Positions 32,239 to 41,086 of a DNA stretch of 64,000 bases are shown here, piece by piece; the first letter of the stretch is position 1; each line of letters opens with the position of its first letter. The position numbers were made by a program, and so were the translations under genes. Origin of the DNA: JAYPWI01 sp038135065 (GTDB lineage Bacteria; Actinomycetota; Acidimicrobiia; Acidimicrobiales; Poriferisodalaceae). A model generated the notes under the pieces. The model was given only the letters and a program-made list of their open reading frames with translations. It was not told the DNA's origin and made no database searches. The stretch spans positions 1 to 64,000 of the forward strand of contig JAYPWI010000014.1 of the NCBI GenBank assembly GCA_038135065.1, in the 5' to 3' direction.

Positions 32239-34665
32239 GTGGCGATCACGGATCAAGACTCCAATCCGACGACAGCACCCACCAGCGCCACCACCATGCG
32301 GGTGAAAAAGCGAGACGGCACCGACCAAACCGTCGACGTGAACAAAATCGTGCGAGCCGTCGAACGGTGCTGTCACGAGCTGCCCGGTGTCGACCCGATG
32401 CGTATCGCCACGAGAACGATCTCAGGTCTGCACGACGGGGCGACGACGACCGAACTAGACGAGCTGTCCATCCGGACGGCCGCTGCGCTGATCGTCGAAG
32501 AGCCGAACTACAGCCGGCTGGCGGCTCGTCTGTTGGCGACCTTCATCGACAAGGAAGTACAGAACCAGAACGTCTACAGCTTCAGCCAGTCGATCGAACT
32601 CGGAGCAGAGAGCGCCCTCATCGACGACAGTGTCCTGGAGTTCGTGCGGACTCATGCCCGCAAACTCAACGACGCGGTGCTGACCGAACGTAATGGGCTG
32701 TTCGAGTTCTTCGGCCTCAGGACCCTCTACGACAGGTACCTCCTCCGTCATCCCGTCCGGCGTTCGGTCATCGAGACTCCCCAGTACTTCCTGTTGCGGG
32801 TGGCCTGTGGGCTTGCCGAGAGTCCTGATGAGGCGATCACTCTCTACGAACTGATGTCGGGTCTCGAGTACCTGACGTCGAGCCCGACCTTGTTCAACTC
32901 GGGGACAGCCCATCCGCAGATGTCCTCGTGCTACCTGCTCGACAGTCCCGACGACAGCCTGGAGGGCATCTACAAGCGCTACACCGACATCGCCAAACTC
33001 TCGAAGTTCGCAGGCGGTATCGGTGTCGCCTGGCACCGGATCAGGTCGAAGGGCAGCTTGATCACCGGAACGAACGGGCTGTCGAATGGCATCGTTCCCT
33101 GGTTGCGCACCCTGGACAGCTCGGTCGCGGCTGTCAACCAGGGCGGTAAGCGCAAGGGCGCAGCTTGTGTGTACCTCGAATCCTGGCACGCCGACATAGA
33201 GGATTTCCTGGAGTTGCGGGACAACGTCGGCGACCATGCCCGCCGGACCCACAACTTGAACCTGGCCAACTGGATTCCCGACCTGTTCATGGAGCGCGTC
33301 GAGCAGGACTGGCAGTGGAGCCTCTTCGACCCCAAGAAGGTGCCTCACCTCACCGACCTGTACGGAGACGAATTCCGGGCGGCCTATGTGGCTGCGGAGA
33401 ACGAAGGCCTCTACGAGCGTCAGGTGTCGGCCCGACAGCTCTACAGCAGGATGATGCGTACCCTCGCCCAGACAGGGAACGGGTGGGTGACCTTCAAAGA
33501 CGCGTCGAACCTCAAGTCGAACCAGACCGGCCAGCCCGGCAACGTGATCCACCTGTCCAATCTCTGCACCGAGATCCTCGAGGTGACCAGTCGGTCCGAA
33601 ACGGCAGTCTGCAATCTCGGTTCGATCAACCTCGGTCGTCTCGTCCGCACCGACGGCGAGGGCGAGCGGTATTTCGACTACGACCGACTCGGCGAGGTCG
33701 TGCGGACCGCCGTGCCGTTCTTGGACCGGGTCATCGACATCAACTTCTACCCGACCGACGAGGCCGCTACCTCGAACGGGCGCTGGCGTCCGGTGGGCTT
33801 GGGATTGATGGGCCTGCAGGACGTGTTCTTCCAGCTGCGCCTGGCGTTCGACAGTCCCGAAGCGATCGAGCTCTCGTCTCGGATCAGCGAAGAGATCTAC
33901 TACTGGGCATTGCACACCAGCTGCGAGCTCGCTCAGAAGCATGGGCCGCATCAGGGATTCGCCGAGACGAGGATCGCTGCCGGGCAGATGCAGTTCGACC
34001 TGTGGGGTGTGGCCCCACGGGACCCCGAGCGGTGGTCTCTGCTCAGGGATCGCATCAGCCAGTACGGGCTGCGTAACTCGCTCATGATCGCCATCGCCCC
34101 GACCGCGACCATCGCCTCGATCGCCGGCTGCTACGAGTGCATCGAACCCCAGGTCTCGAACCTCTTCAAGCGAGAGACGCTGTCCGGCGAGTTCCTGCAA
34201 GTGAACCGGTACCTGGTCCGTGAACTCCAGGCCCGCGGATTGTGGACCGAGGACATGATCTCCGCCGTGAAACGAGCGGAGGGGTCAGTGCAGAGCATCG
34301 AGGAGATTCCGGCCGACCTCAGGTCGATCTATCGCACAGCGTGGGAACTGCCCCAGCGAGCTCTGATCGACATGGCCGCAGCACGGGGTCCGTTCATCGA
34401 CCAGAGTCAGTCCCTCAACCTGTTCATGGAGAGCCCCAACATCGGCAAGCTGAGCTCGATGTACATGCATGCGTGGAAGCAGGGACTCAAGACCACGTAT
34501 TACCTCCGCAGCCGACCGGCCACCCGGATCAACCAGACCACCACTGGCAGCAGCGGCAGCCCCCAGGACGGGCAATCCGCCCCGACACCGGCACGGACGT
34601 TCACCGACGAAGAAGCGCTGGCCTGTTCTTTGGAGAATCCCGAAGCCTGCGAAGCCTGCGACTGA
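32239..34665 (+). CDS. nrdA: Ribonucleoside-diphosphate reductase large subunit (class Ia)
   Basis: The 808-residue subunit reduces ribonucleotides. An ATP-cone allosteric domain spans about 20-110 (MRVKKRDGTDQTVDVNKIV). The catalytic barrel contains SSCYLLDSPDDSLEGIY (an active-site cysteine), the finger-loop region NLCTEI and SIAGCYECIEPQ. The C-terminus ends CEACD, the redox-shuttle cysteine pair. GTG 32239 is favoured over TTG 32233 because AGAGGG lies eight bases upstream. nrdB follows after 45 bases. Confidence 0.93.
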   Translation: MAITDQDSNPTTAPTSATTMRVKKRDGTDQTVDVNKIVRAVERCCHELPGVDPMRIATRTISGLHDGATTTELDELSIRTAAALIVEEPNYSRLAARLLATFIDKEVQNQNVYSFSQSIELGAESALIDDSVLEFVRTHARKLNDAVLTERNGLFEFFGLRTLYDRYLLRHPVRRSVIETPQYFLLRVACGLAESPDEAITLYELMSGLEYLTSSPTLFNSGTAHPQMSSCYLLDSPDDSLEGIYKRYTDIAKLSKFAGGIGVAWHRIRSKGSLITGTNGLSNGIVPWLRTLDSSVAAVNQGGKRKGAACVYLESWHADIEDFLELRDNVGDHARRTHNLNLANWIPDLFMERVEQDWQWSLFDPKKVPHLTDLYGDEFRAAYVAAENEGLYERQVSARQLYSRMMRTLAQTGNGWVTFKDASNLKSNQTGQPGNVIHLSNLCTEILEVTSRSETAVCNLGSINLGRLVRTDGEGERYFDYDRLGEVVRTAVPFLDRVIDINFYPTDEAATSNGRWRPVGLGLMGLQDVFFQLRLAFDSPEAIELSSRISEEIYYWALHTSCELAQKHGPHQGFAETRIAAGQMQFDLWGVAPRDPERWSLLRDRISQYGLRNSLMIAIAPTATIASIAGCYECIEPQVSNLFKRETLSGEFLQVNRYLVRELQARGLWTEDMISAVKRAEGSVQSIEEIPADLRSIYRTAWELPQRALIDMAAARGPFIDQSQSLNLFMESPNIGKLSSMYMHAWKQGLKTTYYLRSRPATRINQTTTGSSGSPQDGQSAPTPARTFTDEEALACSLENPEACEACD

Positions 34666-34710
34666 CGTCGCCCACAACGATCACCTCACGACCGACAGGA
34701 CCACCGAACC

Positions 34711-35799
34711 ATGGCCCTCACCGACCCCATCGAGTTCAGCCCAACGACCTTCGCGGCAACCGACGAGGCTCCCGCAGCTGCGCCGACATCGCGCAAGGGC
34801 AACATTCTCGACCCAGGATTCAACCTGACGCTCCGGCCGATGCAGTACCCGGTCTTCTACGACATGTACCGGGACGCAATCAAGAACACCTGGACGGTGG
34901 AGGAAATCGATTTCAGCGATGACATCGTCGACCTCGACCGTCGACTGCTGCCGGCCGAGCGTCATCTGATCAACCGTTTGGTCGCCTTTTTCGCAACAGG
35001 CGATTCGATCGTGGCGAACAACCTGGTGCTCAACCTCTATCAGCACATCAACAGCCCCGAAGCGCGGATGTACCTGAGCCGACAGCTGTTCGAGGAAGCA
35101 CAGCACGTCCAGTTCTATCTGACTCTGCTCGACAACTACATCCCTGATCACGCGGAACGGGCAGCCGCCTTCGCCGCGATCGAGAACATCCCTTCCATCC
35201 GGGCCAAAGCCGACTTCTGCTTCAAGTGGATGGCCACCATCGAGGGAGATGAGCGGCTCGAGACCCGCGAGCAGCGCCAGCGCTTTCTTCTCAACCTGAT
35301 CTGCTTCGCTGCATGCATCGAGGGGCTCTTCTTCTTCGCAGCCTTCGCCTACGTGTATTTCCTGCGTTCCAAAGGCCTGCTCAACGGCCTGGCAGCCGGC
35401 ACGAACTGGGTCTTCCGTGACGAGTCCTGTCACATGAACTTCGCATTCGAAGTGGTGCAGACAATCCGACGCGAGGAACCCGACCTCTTCGACGAGGAGC
35501 TCGGTCGCCAGATCAGCGAGATGATCGAGGAGGCCGTCGATTGCGAGTACCAGTTCGCACTCGATGTCCTGTCCCAGGGCGTGGCCGGCATGTCGACGGC
35601 AGACACCCGGGCGTATCTCGAGTTCGTCGGAGATCAGCGCCTTCTGCAGATGGGTCTGCCCAAGCGATTCGGTTCCAAGAACCCGTTCGACTTCATGGAG
35701 TTGCAGGACGTCCAGGAGCTGACCAATTTCTTCGAGCGCACCGTGGCCAGCTACCAGGTCGGTGTCGAGGGCGACGTCAGCTTCGACGAGGACTTCTGA
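34711..35799 (+). CDS. nrdB: Ribonucleoside-diphosphate reductase small subunit (class Ia)
   Basis: The 362-residue radical subunit has its first metal-ligand segment in FFATGDSIVANN. The first ExxH is in EEAQHVQFY, with a Tyr four residues after the His at the tyrosyl-radical position. The second Glu/ExxH set is in IEGLFFFAAFAY and RDESCHMNF. The retained Tyr argues for a standard tyrosyl-radical enzyme and against a Phe-bearing class Ic type. The C-terminal acidic tail should dock to NrdA. It is cotranscribed with nrdA and followed by a hairpin. Confidence 0.93.
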   Translation: MALTDPIEFSPTTFAATDEAPAAAPTSRKGNILDPGFNLTLRPMQYPVFYDMYRDAIKNTWTVEEIDFSDDIVDLDRRLLPAERHLINRLVAFFATGDSIVANNLVLNLYQHINSPEARMYLSRQLFEEAQHVQFYLTLLDNYIPDHAERAAAFAAIENIPSIRAKADFCFKWMATIEGDERLETREQRQRFLLNLICFAACIEGLFFFAAFAYVYFLRSKGLLNGLAAGTNWVFRDESCHMNFAFEVVQTIRREEPDLFDEELGRQISEMIEEAVDCEYQFALDVLSQGVAGMSTADTRAYLEFVGDQRLLQMGLPKRFGSKNPFDFMELQDVQELTNFFERTVASYQVGVEGDVSFDEDF

Positions 35800-35807
35800 C
35801 GCTTCAC

Positions 35808-35830
35808 CCCTCGTCGCCCCGAGACGAGGG
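35808..35830 (+). terminator. Hairpin after nrdB
   Basis: CCCTCGTC (35808-35815) and GACGAGGG (35823-35830) form an 8-bp stem with a seven-base loop, nine bases after the nrdB stop. No T-tract. The next gene's -10 hexamer starts two bases later. Confidence 0.55.
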
Positions 35831-35831
35831 C

Positions 35832-35837
35832 TAAGTT
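35832..35837 (+). promoter_or_regulatory. -10 hexamer, SDR gene (leaderless type)
   Basis: TAAGTT eight bases before ATG 35846, directly abutting the nrdB terminator hairpin. No Shine-Dalgarno. Confidence 0.45.
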
Positions 35838-35845
35838 GCCCCGAC

Positions 35846-36601
35846 ATGGCAGAGGAACGAGTCGGTGTAGTGACTGGCGGCGCCCGAGGATTGGGTGCGG
35901 CCATGGTGGAGGCTCTTTTAGCCCAAGAGGTCGTCGACGTCGTCCATGTGCTCGATCTGCTCGACGGTGACAGCGGGCGGGACGGCGTCGTGAGCCATCA
36001 CTGTGACGTGACCGATGTGGACAGTGTGCGGGCTGTAGCTGCCAAGATCGGGGTGACACCTCGGGTGCTGGTCAACAACGCCGGGGGAGACCCGGGGAGT
36101 GGCATCACCGCGGCCGACCATGGCCCCTTCGAAGACCCCGAGCTATTCCGGTCCATGGTCGATCTGAACTTCGTGTCGGCACACGTTGTCACCTCGGTGT
36201 TCGGACCTGACCTGCAGGCCGGCGCCGCCATCTGCAGCACGGCCTCGGTGGCCGGCCAGATGCCCTCGGCGCTGTACGCCTACGGGGCGGCCAAGGCAGC
36301 GCTGATCCACTGGACCAGGTCGATGGCCAGGGTGCTCGGGCCGCGTGGCATCAGGATCAATGCAGTTGCGCCGGGCATCATCCGGACCTACCTGTGGGAG
36401 CAACTCCAGCCTGACCTCGACCTCTACCGGTCCACGGTGGCCGCCATCACGCCGCTGTTGACAGACCAGACACCGGCCGAGATCGCGGACGCAGTGGCCT
36501 TTCTGTGCTCAGACCGGGCCAGCGCCATCACAGGGCAGACTCTGGCCGTCGATGGTGGCATGACCAGCGGCGCCCCGATCGTGCCGCCTCAGGCCTCCTG
36601 A
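35846..36601 (+). CDS. Short-chain dehydrogenase/reductase
   Basis: The 251-residue Rossmann enzyme has the cofactor motif TGGARGLG (about 9-16), NNAGG (about 73-77), a catalytic Ser in CSTASVAG and YxxxK in YAYGAAKAA (about 152-160). The C-terminal AITGQTLAVDGGM is typical of classical SDRs. The Asp after the second strand (VLDLLDG) suggests NAD preference (inference). ATG 35846 is chosen over the frame starting inside nrdB. Substrate unknown. It converges on meaB. Confidence 0.85.
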   Translation: MAEERVGVVTGGARGLGAAMVEALLAQEVVDVVHVLDLLDGDSGRDGVVSHHCDVTDVDSVRAVAAKIGVTPRVLVNNAGGDPGSGITAADHGPFEDPELFRSMVDLNFVSAHVVTSVFGPDLQAGAAICSTASVAGQMPSALYAYGAAKAALIHWTRSMARVLGPRGIRINAVAPGIIRTYLWEQLQPDLDLYRSTVAAITPLLTDQTPAEIADAVAFLCSDRASAITGQTLAVDGGMTSGAPIVPPQAS

Positions 36602-36606
36602 GCGGC

Positions 36607-37605
36607 TCACGGGGCCGACTGGTCGTCCATGAAGGCGTTCATCAGTTGCAGGACGGCTCGGACCGGAGTGGTTTGCTCCCTGCGGACGTCGGATTCGAGT
36701 TGGGGCAGCATCTGGGCGACCACGGGGTGTCGCCGCAACGCAGCAGCCAAGCGATCGTCGAGCATCGACCACATCCACCGGATCCGCTGTTCTTCCCGAC
36801 GGGCGGACAGCTCCCCTGATTCGGTCATCAAACGACGGTGGAGCAGTACCTGGTCCCACAGGGTTGGTAGTCCCTCGCCGGTGAGCCCCGCGCAGGTCAC
36901 CACGGGTGGCGTCCACGTCGGGGACGCCGGCTGGGTGAGGTGCAAGGCCATCTGGTAGTCACGGGCAGCCTGTTGGGCTTTGAGGGCATTGCCCCCGTCG
37001 GCCTTGTTCACGGCGATCATGTCGGCGAGTTCGAGGATCCCCTTCTTGATGCCCTGGAGCTCGTCGCCGGCGCCCGGCAACATGAGCACCAGGAAGAAGT
37101 CGACCATGTCGGCCACCACGGTCTCGGATTGGCCCACGCCGACGGTCTCGACGAGGACGACGTCGAACCCGGCGGCTTCACACAGGAGCATGGTCTCCCT
37201 GGTCATCCGGTTGACCCCGCCGAGTTCACCCGAGGTGGGCGACGGTCGAACGAAGGCATCCGGGTCGTTGGCCAGCCTGGCCATGCGGGTCTTGTCTCCC
37301 AGGATCGAACCGCCGGTACGAGTGGAGGTCGGGTCGACGGCGAGGACGGCGACCCTGTGGCCCTGCTCGGTCAACTGTGACCCAAGGGCTTCGATGAAGG
37401 TGCTCTTGCCGACCCCGGGGACCCCGGTGATGCCGACCCGGTGAGCGTTGCCCGTCTGGGGAAGCAGCGTGGTCAGCAGGGCCTGGGAGAGCTCGGCGTG
37501 GTCGGCTCGACTGCTCTCGATCAGGGTGATGGCTCGTCCCAACATCGCTCGGTCAGCGGCTCGGACCCCGTCGACAAGCTGTTCTACCGAAGGCAGGGCC
37601 ACCAC
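36607..37605 (-). CDS. meaB: Methylmalonyl-CoA mutase-associated GTPase MeaB
   Basis: The G3E-type GTPase guards cobalamin loading and repair of methylmalonyl-CoA mutase. Walker A is GITGVPGVGKST, followed by AVDPTSTRTGGSILGDKTRM, VETVGVGQSE and the G4 motif NKADGG. From GTG 37605 it has 332 residues, normal for the family. That start is preferred because TAACGT lies seven bases upstream; the open frame extends to 37686 but would overlap the divergent gene. It lies downstream of mutB on the same strand, with one opposite gene between. Confidence 0.9.
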   Translation of the reverse strand: MVALPSVEQLVDGVRAADRAMLGRAITLIESSRADHAELSQALLTTLLPQTGNAHRVGITGVPGVGKSTFIEALGSQLTEQGHRVAVLAVDPTSTRTGGSILGDKTRMARLANDPDAFVRPSPTSGELGGVNRMTRETMLLCEAAGFDVVLVETVGVGQSETVVADMVDFFLVLMLPGAGDELQGIKKGILELADMIAVNKADGGNALKAQQAARDYQMALHLTQPASPTWTPPVVTCAGLTGEGLPTLWDQVLLHRRLMTESGELSARREEQRIRWMWSMLDDRLAAALRRHPVVAQMLPQLESDVRREQTTPVRAVLQLMNAFMDDQSAP

Positions 37606-37612
37606 GCAGACG

Positions 37613-37618
37613 ACGTTA
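37613..37618 (-). promoter_or_regulatory. -10 hexamer, meaB (leaderless type)
   Basis: TAACGT on the minus strand, seven bases before GTG 37605. Confidence 0.35.
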
Positions 37619-37640
37619 CCCCTCGTCGAGACAGGGGGCC

Positions 37641-37646
37641 TACCGT
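37641..37646 (+). promoter_or_regulatory. -10 hexamer, PH-like membrane gene (leaderless type)
   Basis: TACCGT six bases before ATG 37653. The AGGGG in between is too close to the start to act as a Shine-Dalgarno. Confidence 0.4.
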
Positions 37647-37652
37647 AGGGGA

Positions 37653-38168
37653 ATGGCACGTCAGACCAGGGAGTGGTTCGCACCATTGCTCGACGAGGGG
37701 GAGGAGTTGCAGACCTCGGTGCCCGCTCAGGGCGGGGTGCATCCCTTCAGCCTGCTCATTCCCGGCGTGGCCGCTGTCGTTGCGGCCGTGCTGACCACAG
37801 GTCTGCCCAGGGTGCAGATCGCGGCCATGATGGTCGCTTTCACCCTTCTCGGTGCGGCCCTGACGACGGCCCGCTATCGGGTGATTGGCATCACCGACCG
37901 CGCAGTGCTGCTGTGTCGGGCCCGCGCCCTGCGTCCGGCAAAGCCCGTACAGCTCATCGAACGACTCTCCCACGGCAATCGTTTCACGCCGACGGGCACC
38001 TTCTGGGGGCAGGTCCAGGTGGGACCCGAGCGCCTCTGGGTGCACCGCCGGTTCCATGAGACCTTGGCCAATGCGGATCTCTCGGCGGCTCCCTTGTCCC
38101 GATCGAGCGAGGCCGCGCGTCAGCGACGAGCAAAGAAGAAGATCAAGCACGCCCGCCGGAGACGCTGA
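37653..38168 (+). CDS. Hypothetical membrane protein, possibly PH-like
   Basis: The 171-residue protein has two hydrophobic segments (about 36-50 and 53-70: FSLLIPGVAAVVAAVL and VQIAAMMVAFTLLGAAL). A soluble part follows with ARYRVIGITDRAVLLCRA, the kind of strand pattern seen in bacterial PH-like domains. The C-terminus is a strongly basic tail (RQRRAKKKIKHARRRR) that may bind nucleic acid or acidic lipid. Function unknown. It lies opposite to and between meaB and mutB. Confidence 0.6.
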   Translation: MARQTREWFAPLLDEGEELQTSVPAQGGVHPFSLLIPGVAAVVAAVLTTGLPRVQIAAMMVAFTLLGAALTTARYRVIGITDRAVLLCRARALRPAKPVQLIERLSHGNRFTPTGTFWGQVQVGPERLWVHRRFHETLANADLSAAPLSRSSEAARQRRAKKKIKHARRRR

Positions 38169-38178
38169 CTGCGGAGAC

Positions 38179-40350
38179 TCAGCGGTTTTCCAGGCGCTCC
38201 AGTAGCTCGCCGGCCGCTTCGGCGATCACGGTGCCAGGGGGGAAGATCGCGGCGGCACCACCACGACGCAACTCGTCGAAGTCCTGAGGTGGGATCACCC
38301 CGCCGACGACGATCATGATGTCGCTGCGGCCCAGGGCGGCCAGCTCGTCCCGAAGTTCGGGGATGAGGGTGAGGTGCCCCGCGGCCAGCGATGAAGCCCC
38401 CACGATGTGCACGTCGTTCTCGACCGCTTGGCGCGCAGCCTCGGCGGGGGTCGAGAAGAGCGGACCGATGTCGACGTCGAAGCCAAGATCGGCGAAGGCG
38501 GTCGCGATCACCTTCTGTCCGCGGTCGTGACCGTCCTGGCCCATCTTGGCGATGAGAATGCGGGGTCGACGTCCTTCGGCTGCGGCGAAGGCGGCCACCC
38601 TGTCCCGAATGCCAGTCACTGCGTCGGTCTGTTCGCCCACTTCGCTGCTGTACACCCCGCTGATCGATCGGATCTCGGCCGTGTGACGACCGTAGACCAC
38701 CTCGAGGGCCAGGCTGATCTCTCCCACCGTGGCCTTCGCCCGGGCCGCATCGATGGACAGGGCGAGCAGGTTGCCATCGCCTCGGTCGGCAGCGGCGGTC
38801 AGGGCGTCGAGGGTCTGTCTGACCTGCTGCTCGTCGCGCTCGGCTCGCAGCCGCTCGAGTTTGGCGATCTGCGCCGCTCGAACCCCTGCATTATCGACCT
38901 TCAGCACGTCGACGTCCTCGGTTCGATCGAGGCGGTACTTGTTGACGCCCACCACCACCTGCCGTCCCGAGTCGATGCGGGCCTGGGTGCGGGCTGCAGC
39001 CTCCTCGATCCGCATCTTGGGCACCCCGGCTTCGATGGCTTGGGCCATGCCGCCCATTCGCTCGACCTCCTCGATGTGCTCCCAAGCTCGGCTGGCCAGG
39101 TCGGCGGTCAGTCGTTCGACGAAGTACGAGCCGCCCCAAGGGTCGATGACCGCAGTGGTGCCCGACTCCTGCTGGAGGAAGAGCTGGGTGTTGCGGGCGA
39201 TACGGGCTGAGAAGTCGGTCGGAAGGGCCAGTGCTTCATCGAAGGCGTTGGTGTGCAGCGATTGGGTGTGTCCCTGGGTGGCTGCCATGGCCTCGACACA
39301 GGTTCGGATGACGTTGTTGTAGACGTCCTGCGCCGTCAGACTCCATCCCGAGGTTTGCGAGTGGGTGCGCAGGGACAGCGATTTTGGATTTTCCGGTCCG
39401 AACCCACTGACCAGTCGAGCCCACAAGATCCGGGCGGCCCGCAACTTCGCCACTTCCATGAAGAAGTTCATGCCGATGGCCCAGAAAAAGCTGAGTCGGG
39501 GAGCGAAGGCGTCCACCCCGAGTCCGGCTGCCGAGCCGGTCCGGAGGTACTCCACCCCGTCGGCCAGGGTGTAGGCCAACTCGAGATCGGCGGTCGCTCC
39601 GGCCTCCTGCATGTGGTAGCCCGAGATCGAAATCGAGTTGAACCGGGGCATTCGCTGGCTGGTGAACTCGAAAATGTCACCGATGATCCGCATCGACGGA
39701 CGAGGTGGGTAGATGTAGGTGTTGCGGACCATGAACTCCTTGAGGATGTCGTTCTGGATGGTCCCTGCCAGCTGTTCGGGCGCTACCCCCTGCTCTTCGG
39801 CCGCCACGACGTAGAGCGCGAGAACGGGAAGCACGGCACCGTTCATCGTCATCGACACCGACATCTGATCGAGCGGGATGCCCTCGAAAAGGGTGCGCAT
39901 GTCGTAGATCGAGTCGATGGCCACTCCGGCCATGCCGACGTCGCCGGCGACCCGCTCGTGATCGGAGTCGTATCCGCGATGGGTGGCGAGGTCGAAGGCA
40001 ACCGAGAGGCCCTTTTGCCCTGCAGCAAGGTTGCGGCGGTAGAAGGCGTTGGAGTCCTCGGCCGTCGAGAATCCGGCGTACTGGCGCACCGTCCAGGGCT
40101 GGTTCGTGTACATCGTCGGGTACGGCCCGCGCAGGAAGGGGGCGAAGCCCGGATAGGAACCGATCTGATCCTCGAGCCCGATGAGGTCTGCCGAGGTGTA
40201 GAGGGGAGCGATGTCGATTCCCTCAGGTGTCTCCCATACGAGCGCGTCCGACGCTTTGCCGGTCTGGTCGACCAGGCCTCGGCCCCATTGCTCGAGATCG
40301 GCAGTTCGGGATGTCCCGAGCTCGATCGTGGTGAAGTCGGGGATGGTCAT
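38179..40350 (-). CDS. mutB: Methylmalonyl-CoA mutase, large (catalytic) subunit
   Basis: The 723-residue enzyme interconverts methylmalonyl-CoA and succinyl-CoA with adenosylcobalamin. The N-terminal TIM barrel has TMYTNQPWTVRQYAGFSTAE (about 80-99) and the C-terminal domain has the cobalamin motif DGHDRG (DxHxxG, about 597-602). Length is typical. ATG start with GGAGG four bases upstream. The upstream gene on this strand is a lipoprotein, and mutA lies before that. It serves propionate and odd-chain acid metabolism and can feed PHA precursors. Confidence 0.96.
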   Translation of the reverse strand: MTIPDFTTIELGTSRTADLEQWGRGLVDQTGKASDALVWETPEGIDIAPLYTSADLIGLEDQIGSYPGFAPFLRGPYPTMYTNQPWTVRQYAGFSTAEDSNAFYRRNLAAGQKGLSVAFDLATHRGYDSDHERVAGDVGMAGVAIDSIYDMRTLFEGIPLDQMSVSMTMNGAVLPVLALYVVAAEEQGVAPEQLAGTIQNDILKEFMVRNTYIYPPRPSMRIIGDIFEFTSQRMPRFNSISISGYHMQEAGATADLELAYTLADGVEYLRTGSAAGLGVDAFAPRLSFFWAIGMNFFMEVAKLRAARILWARLVSGFGPENPKSLSLRTHSQTSGWSLTAQDVYNNVIRTCVEAMAATQGHTQSLHTNAFDEALALPTDFSARIARNTQLFLQQESGTTAVIDPWGGSYFVERLTADLASRAWEHIEEVERMGGMAQAIEAGVPKMRIEEAAARTQARIDSGRQVVVGVNKYRLDRTEDVDVLKVDNAGVRAAQIAKLERLRAERDEQQVRQTLDALTAAADRGDGNLLALSIDAARAKATVGEISLALEVVYGRHTAEIRSISGVYSSEVGEQTDAVTGIRDRVAAFAAAEGRRPRILIAKMGQDGHDRGQKVIATAFADLGFDVDIGPLFSTPAEAARQAVENDVHIVGASSLAAGHLTLIPELRDELAALGRSDIMIVVGGVIPPQDFDELRRGGAAAIFPPGTVIAEAAGELLERLENR

Positions 40351-40402
40351 CGGTCCTCCACGGGCGTGACGTCAGGCTAGCGAGCTACCCGGAGTGGGGT
40401 GA

Positions 40403-41086
40403 TCACCCCATACCTTCCAGGTCATCGAGGGTGATGCCACAGCCGAGAAAGATCTCGATGGTGGCGTTCAGGTCTTCCAGCACGGCCAGATCCTCGATGG
40501 TTGCGATCTCTTCCACCAGGCACATTGCGATTGCCTCGTCGAGGCCCTGGGCGCTGAACAGGCCCGCCATGGCAACCCGACTTTCCTCGCTGGCGCGCAG
40601 GGCGGTCTGTAGCTCCGGATTGATCGAAGCAGCGAGGGTCTCGAGCTGGTTGACCAGTTCGGTCTCGGGAACTCCCAGCCCGGCAGCTGCAAGCTCGCTC
40701 AGGCTGACACCGCAGCCCACCATCAGATCGACCAGCTCCCGATCGATCTCCCCGAGCACGTCGAGTCCGTCCCGGAGGGCGGTCGCCATCACGCAGCGTG
40801 CCTCGTCGTCGCCGAAGCCCAGGGCGAGGAGCGGGGCGAGGAGTTCATCGGCTCCCTCGGCATCGAGCAACTCGTCGATCTCGTCGTTCGACAGCGAACC
40901 GCCGCCCGCAGCAGGCTCGTCCTCGACCGGGGCGGCATCGGTGGCTGCGGTGGACGCTGGACCCTCGGAGCCGGCCCCGTCCTTGGCCCCTGATGGTTGG
41001 GTGCCTCCCCCAGAGCAGGCGACCAGCAGCATGACCATGCCCACTGCCAGGGTCGTGATGCGCCATGAGGGCCCTGTCGTTGTCAT
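40403..41086 (-). CDS. Putative lipoprotein with duplicated Cys-containing repeat
   Basis: The 227-residue protein starts at ATG 41086, overlapping the mutA stop (ATGA). A signal peptide (RITTLAVGMVMLLVAC) ends in the lipobox LVAC, so Cys about 26 should be lipidated. A Ser/Gly/Ala-rich linker follows. Two homologous segments of about 45-55 residues share the pattern (R/M)C(V/L)... and end GCG(V/I)(S/T)L(S/D)(E/D)L. Their cysteines may form disulfides. The family was not recognised. Its place between the two mutase genes is unexpected for an exported protein. Confidence 0.7.
   Translation of the reverse strand: MTTTGPSWRITTLAVGMVMLLVACSGGGTQPSGAKDGAGSEGPASTAATDAAPVEDEPAAGGGSLSNDEIDELLDAEGADELLAPLLALGFGDDEARCVMATALRDGLDVLGEIDRELVDLMVGCGVSLSELAAAGLGVPETELVNQLETLAASINPELQTALRASEESRVAMAGLFSAQGLDEAIAMCLVEEIATIEDLAVLEDLNATIEIFLGCGITLDDLEGMG

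Noticed and set aside
34711..35799. NrdB as a class Ic (Phe/metal-only) subunit
   Set aside because: A Tyr is present four residues after the first ExxH histidine, so the standard tyrosyl-radical type is more likely.
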